Of a DNA stretch of 20,278 nt, positions 19,998 to 20,278 are shown in pieces (positions within the stretch are counted from its first letter, which is position 1; each line of letters starts with the position of its first letter). Source of the DNA: Nitrospinae bacterium AH_259_B05_G02_I21 (GTDB lineage: Bacteria > JADFOP01). Below the pieces are notes generated by a model. It did not search any database. It was not told where the DNA came from and saw only the letters and a list, made by a program, of their open reading frames with translations. A program made the translations under genes and the position numbers. The stretch covers positions 1-20,278 of the forward strand of contig JALLOF010000030.1 of NCBI GenBank assembly GCA_027717595.1. Direction: 5' to 3'.

Positions 19998-20278
19998 CAA
20001 GCGGTTTGATGCGGACGGCCTGCCCGATGACCGCCGCCTGGGCGATGGCGTCCGACAGCGCCGCCTGGCCCGGGTAGGCCTCATCAGGAATGGTTCTGAC
20101 CGGGACGGTCTCCTCGATCATCCCCGGCTCGAAGATCCACGGTGCTAGCCGAAGGGTGAAGGGCTCCGGCATCTCCACCTGCACGACCTCATCGGCGAGG
20201 CGGGAGCCTTGGAGAAACCCGAGGAGGCGGGGCTCGGTGTGTCCGCCGCAGACGGCCAGCGAGAGGATGTCGTTGAGC
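19990..20278 (-). CDS. 3' end of an unidentified minus-strand gene
   Basis: The minus-strand frame is open from the window edge to a TAA at 19990-19992, giving the last 95 residues. It starts LNDILSLAVCGGHTEPRLLG and contains FTLRLAPWIFEPGMIEETVPV. It ends in a regular helical stretch and QAVRIKPLEE. There is no internal stop, and codon use matches its neighbours, so it looks real. A GTG at 20184 is only an internal codon, not the start. I do not recognise the family. It converges on secA with a shared hairpin between. Confidence 0.6.
   Translation of the reverse strand, partial: LNDILSLAVCGGHTEPRLLGFLQGSRLADEVVQVEMPEPFTLRLAPWIFEPGMIEETVPVRTIPDEAYPGQAALSDAIAQAAVIGQAVRIKPLEE

Noticed and set aside
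1-20278. Alternative genetic code with UGA as tryptophan
   Set aside because: UGA ends many normal genes here (for example at 646, 2168, 10209, 11700, 12776 and 14617), Trp uses UGG throughout, and Trp would not fit the metal-binding positions.
1-20278. tRNA genes, CRISPR arrays, transposases or integrases
   Set aside because: No cloverleaf-like tRNA, spaced direct-repeat array or recombinase protein was seen, so mobility of the cluster is not supported directly.

Overview
The window is a GC-rich stretch from a Gram-negative-type bacterium: it has an outer-membrane beta-barrel, a lipoprotein and periplasmic proteins with signal peptides. The phylum cannot be fixed from sequence alone. Its most striking content, at about 9.4-14.6 kb, is a mercury-type (mer-like) gene cluster in which the metal-binding cysteines of five proteins are replaced by in-frame UGA codons, almost certainly selenocysteine (Sec, U). 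There are eight UGA codons in five genes: a MerP-like HMA protein (UxxU), a MerT-like membrane protein (adjacent UU), a glutaredoxin-like protein (UxxC), a second MerP-like HMA protein (UxxU) and a thioredoxin-like protein (UxxC). An ordinary gene caller would truncate or miss all five.

Layout. 1-2310: the start of an unknown minus-strand gene, an N-terminally truncated response-regulator remnant, and an intact REC-PAS-PAS-ANTAR regulator followed by a hairpin and a strong terminator. 2504-4269: a HypE/AIR-synthase-like protein and a TauE/SafE-type permease, closely spaced. 4270-4780: a non-coding stretch rich in a TTRGACAC / GTGTCYAA repeat. 4781-9080: a TetR regulator, then two membrane/exported proteins of unknown function, an M20 peptidase and a lipoprotein alpha/beta hydrolase, probably one operon. 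9081-9415: non-coding, with a likely O-methyltransferase remnant on the minus strand. 9416-14617: the mer-like cluster. 14972-15484: an exported truncated haemoglobin. 15784-20278: an M23 peptidase, a cold-shock protein with terminator, secA, and the 3' end of an unidentified minus-strand gene.

The mer-like cluster has two halves, each with its own metal-type regulator. A divergent MerR-family regulator (minus strand) faces a promoter with a 20-bp spacer that holds a perfect dyad. That promoter should drive a Cys-rich thioredoxin-like protein, an outer-membrane barrel, MerP-like 1 (two Sec) and MerT-like 1 (two adjacent Sec). An ArsR-family regulator with its own near-consensus promoter then leads a MerF-like protein, a zinc-ribbon protein, a Sec glutaredoxin, a Cys MerT-like protein, a Sec MerP-like protein and a Sec thioredoxin-like protein.

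The three Sec proteins of the envelope (both MerP-like and MerT-like 1) contain no cysteine at all. The two Sec proteins expected in the cytosol each pair one Sec with one Cys. This suggests an all-selenol route for a soft metal, most likely Hg(II), across the envelope, handed to mixed selenol/thiol carriers inside. No mercuric reductase (merA) or organomercurial lyase (merB) lies in the window, so the fate of the metal is unknown. Metal identity and Sec insertion are inferences from family motifs and RNA hairpins.
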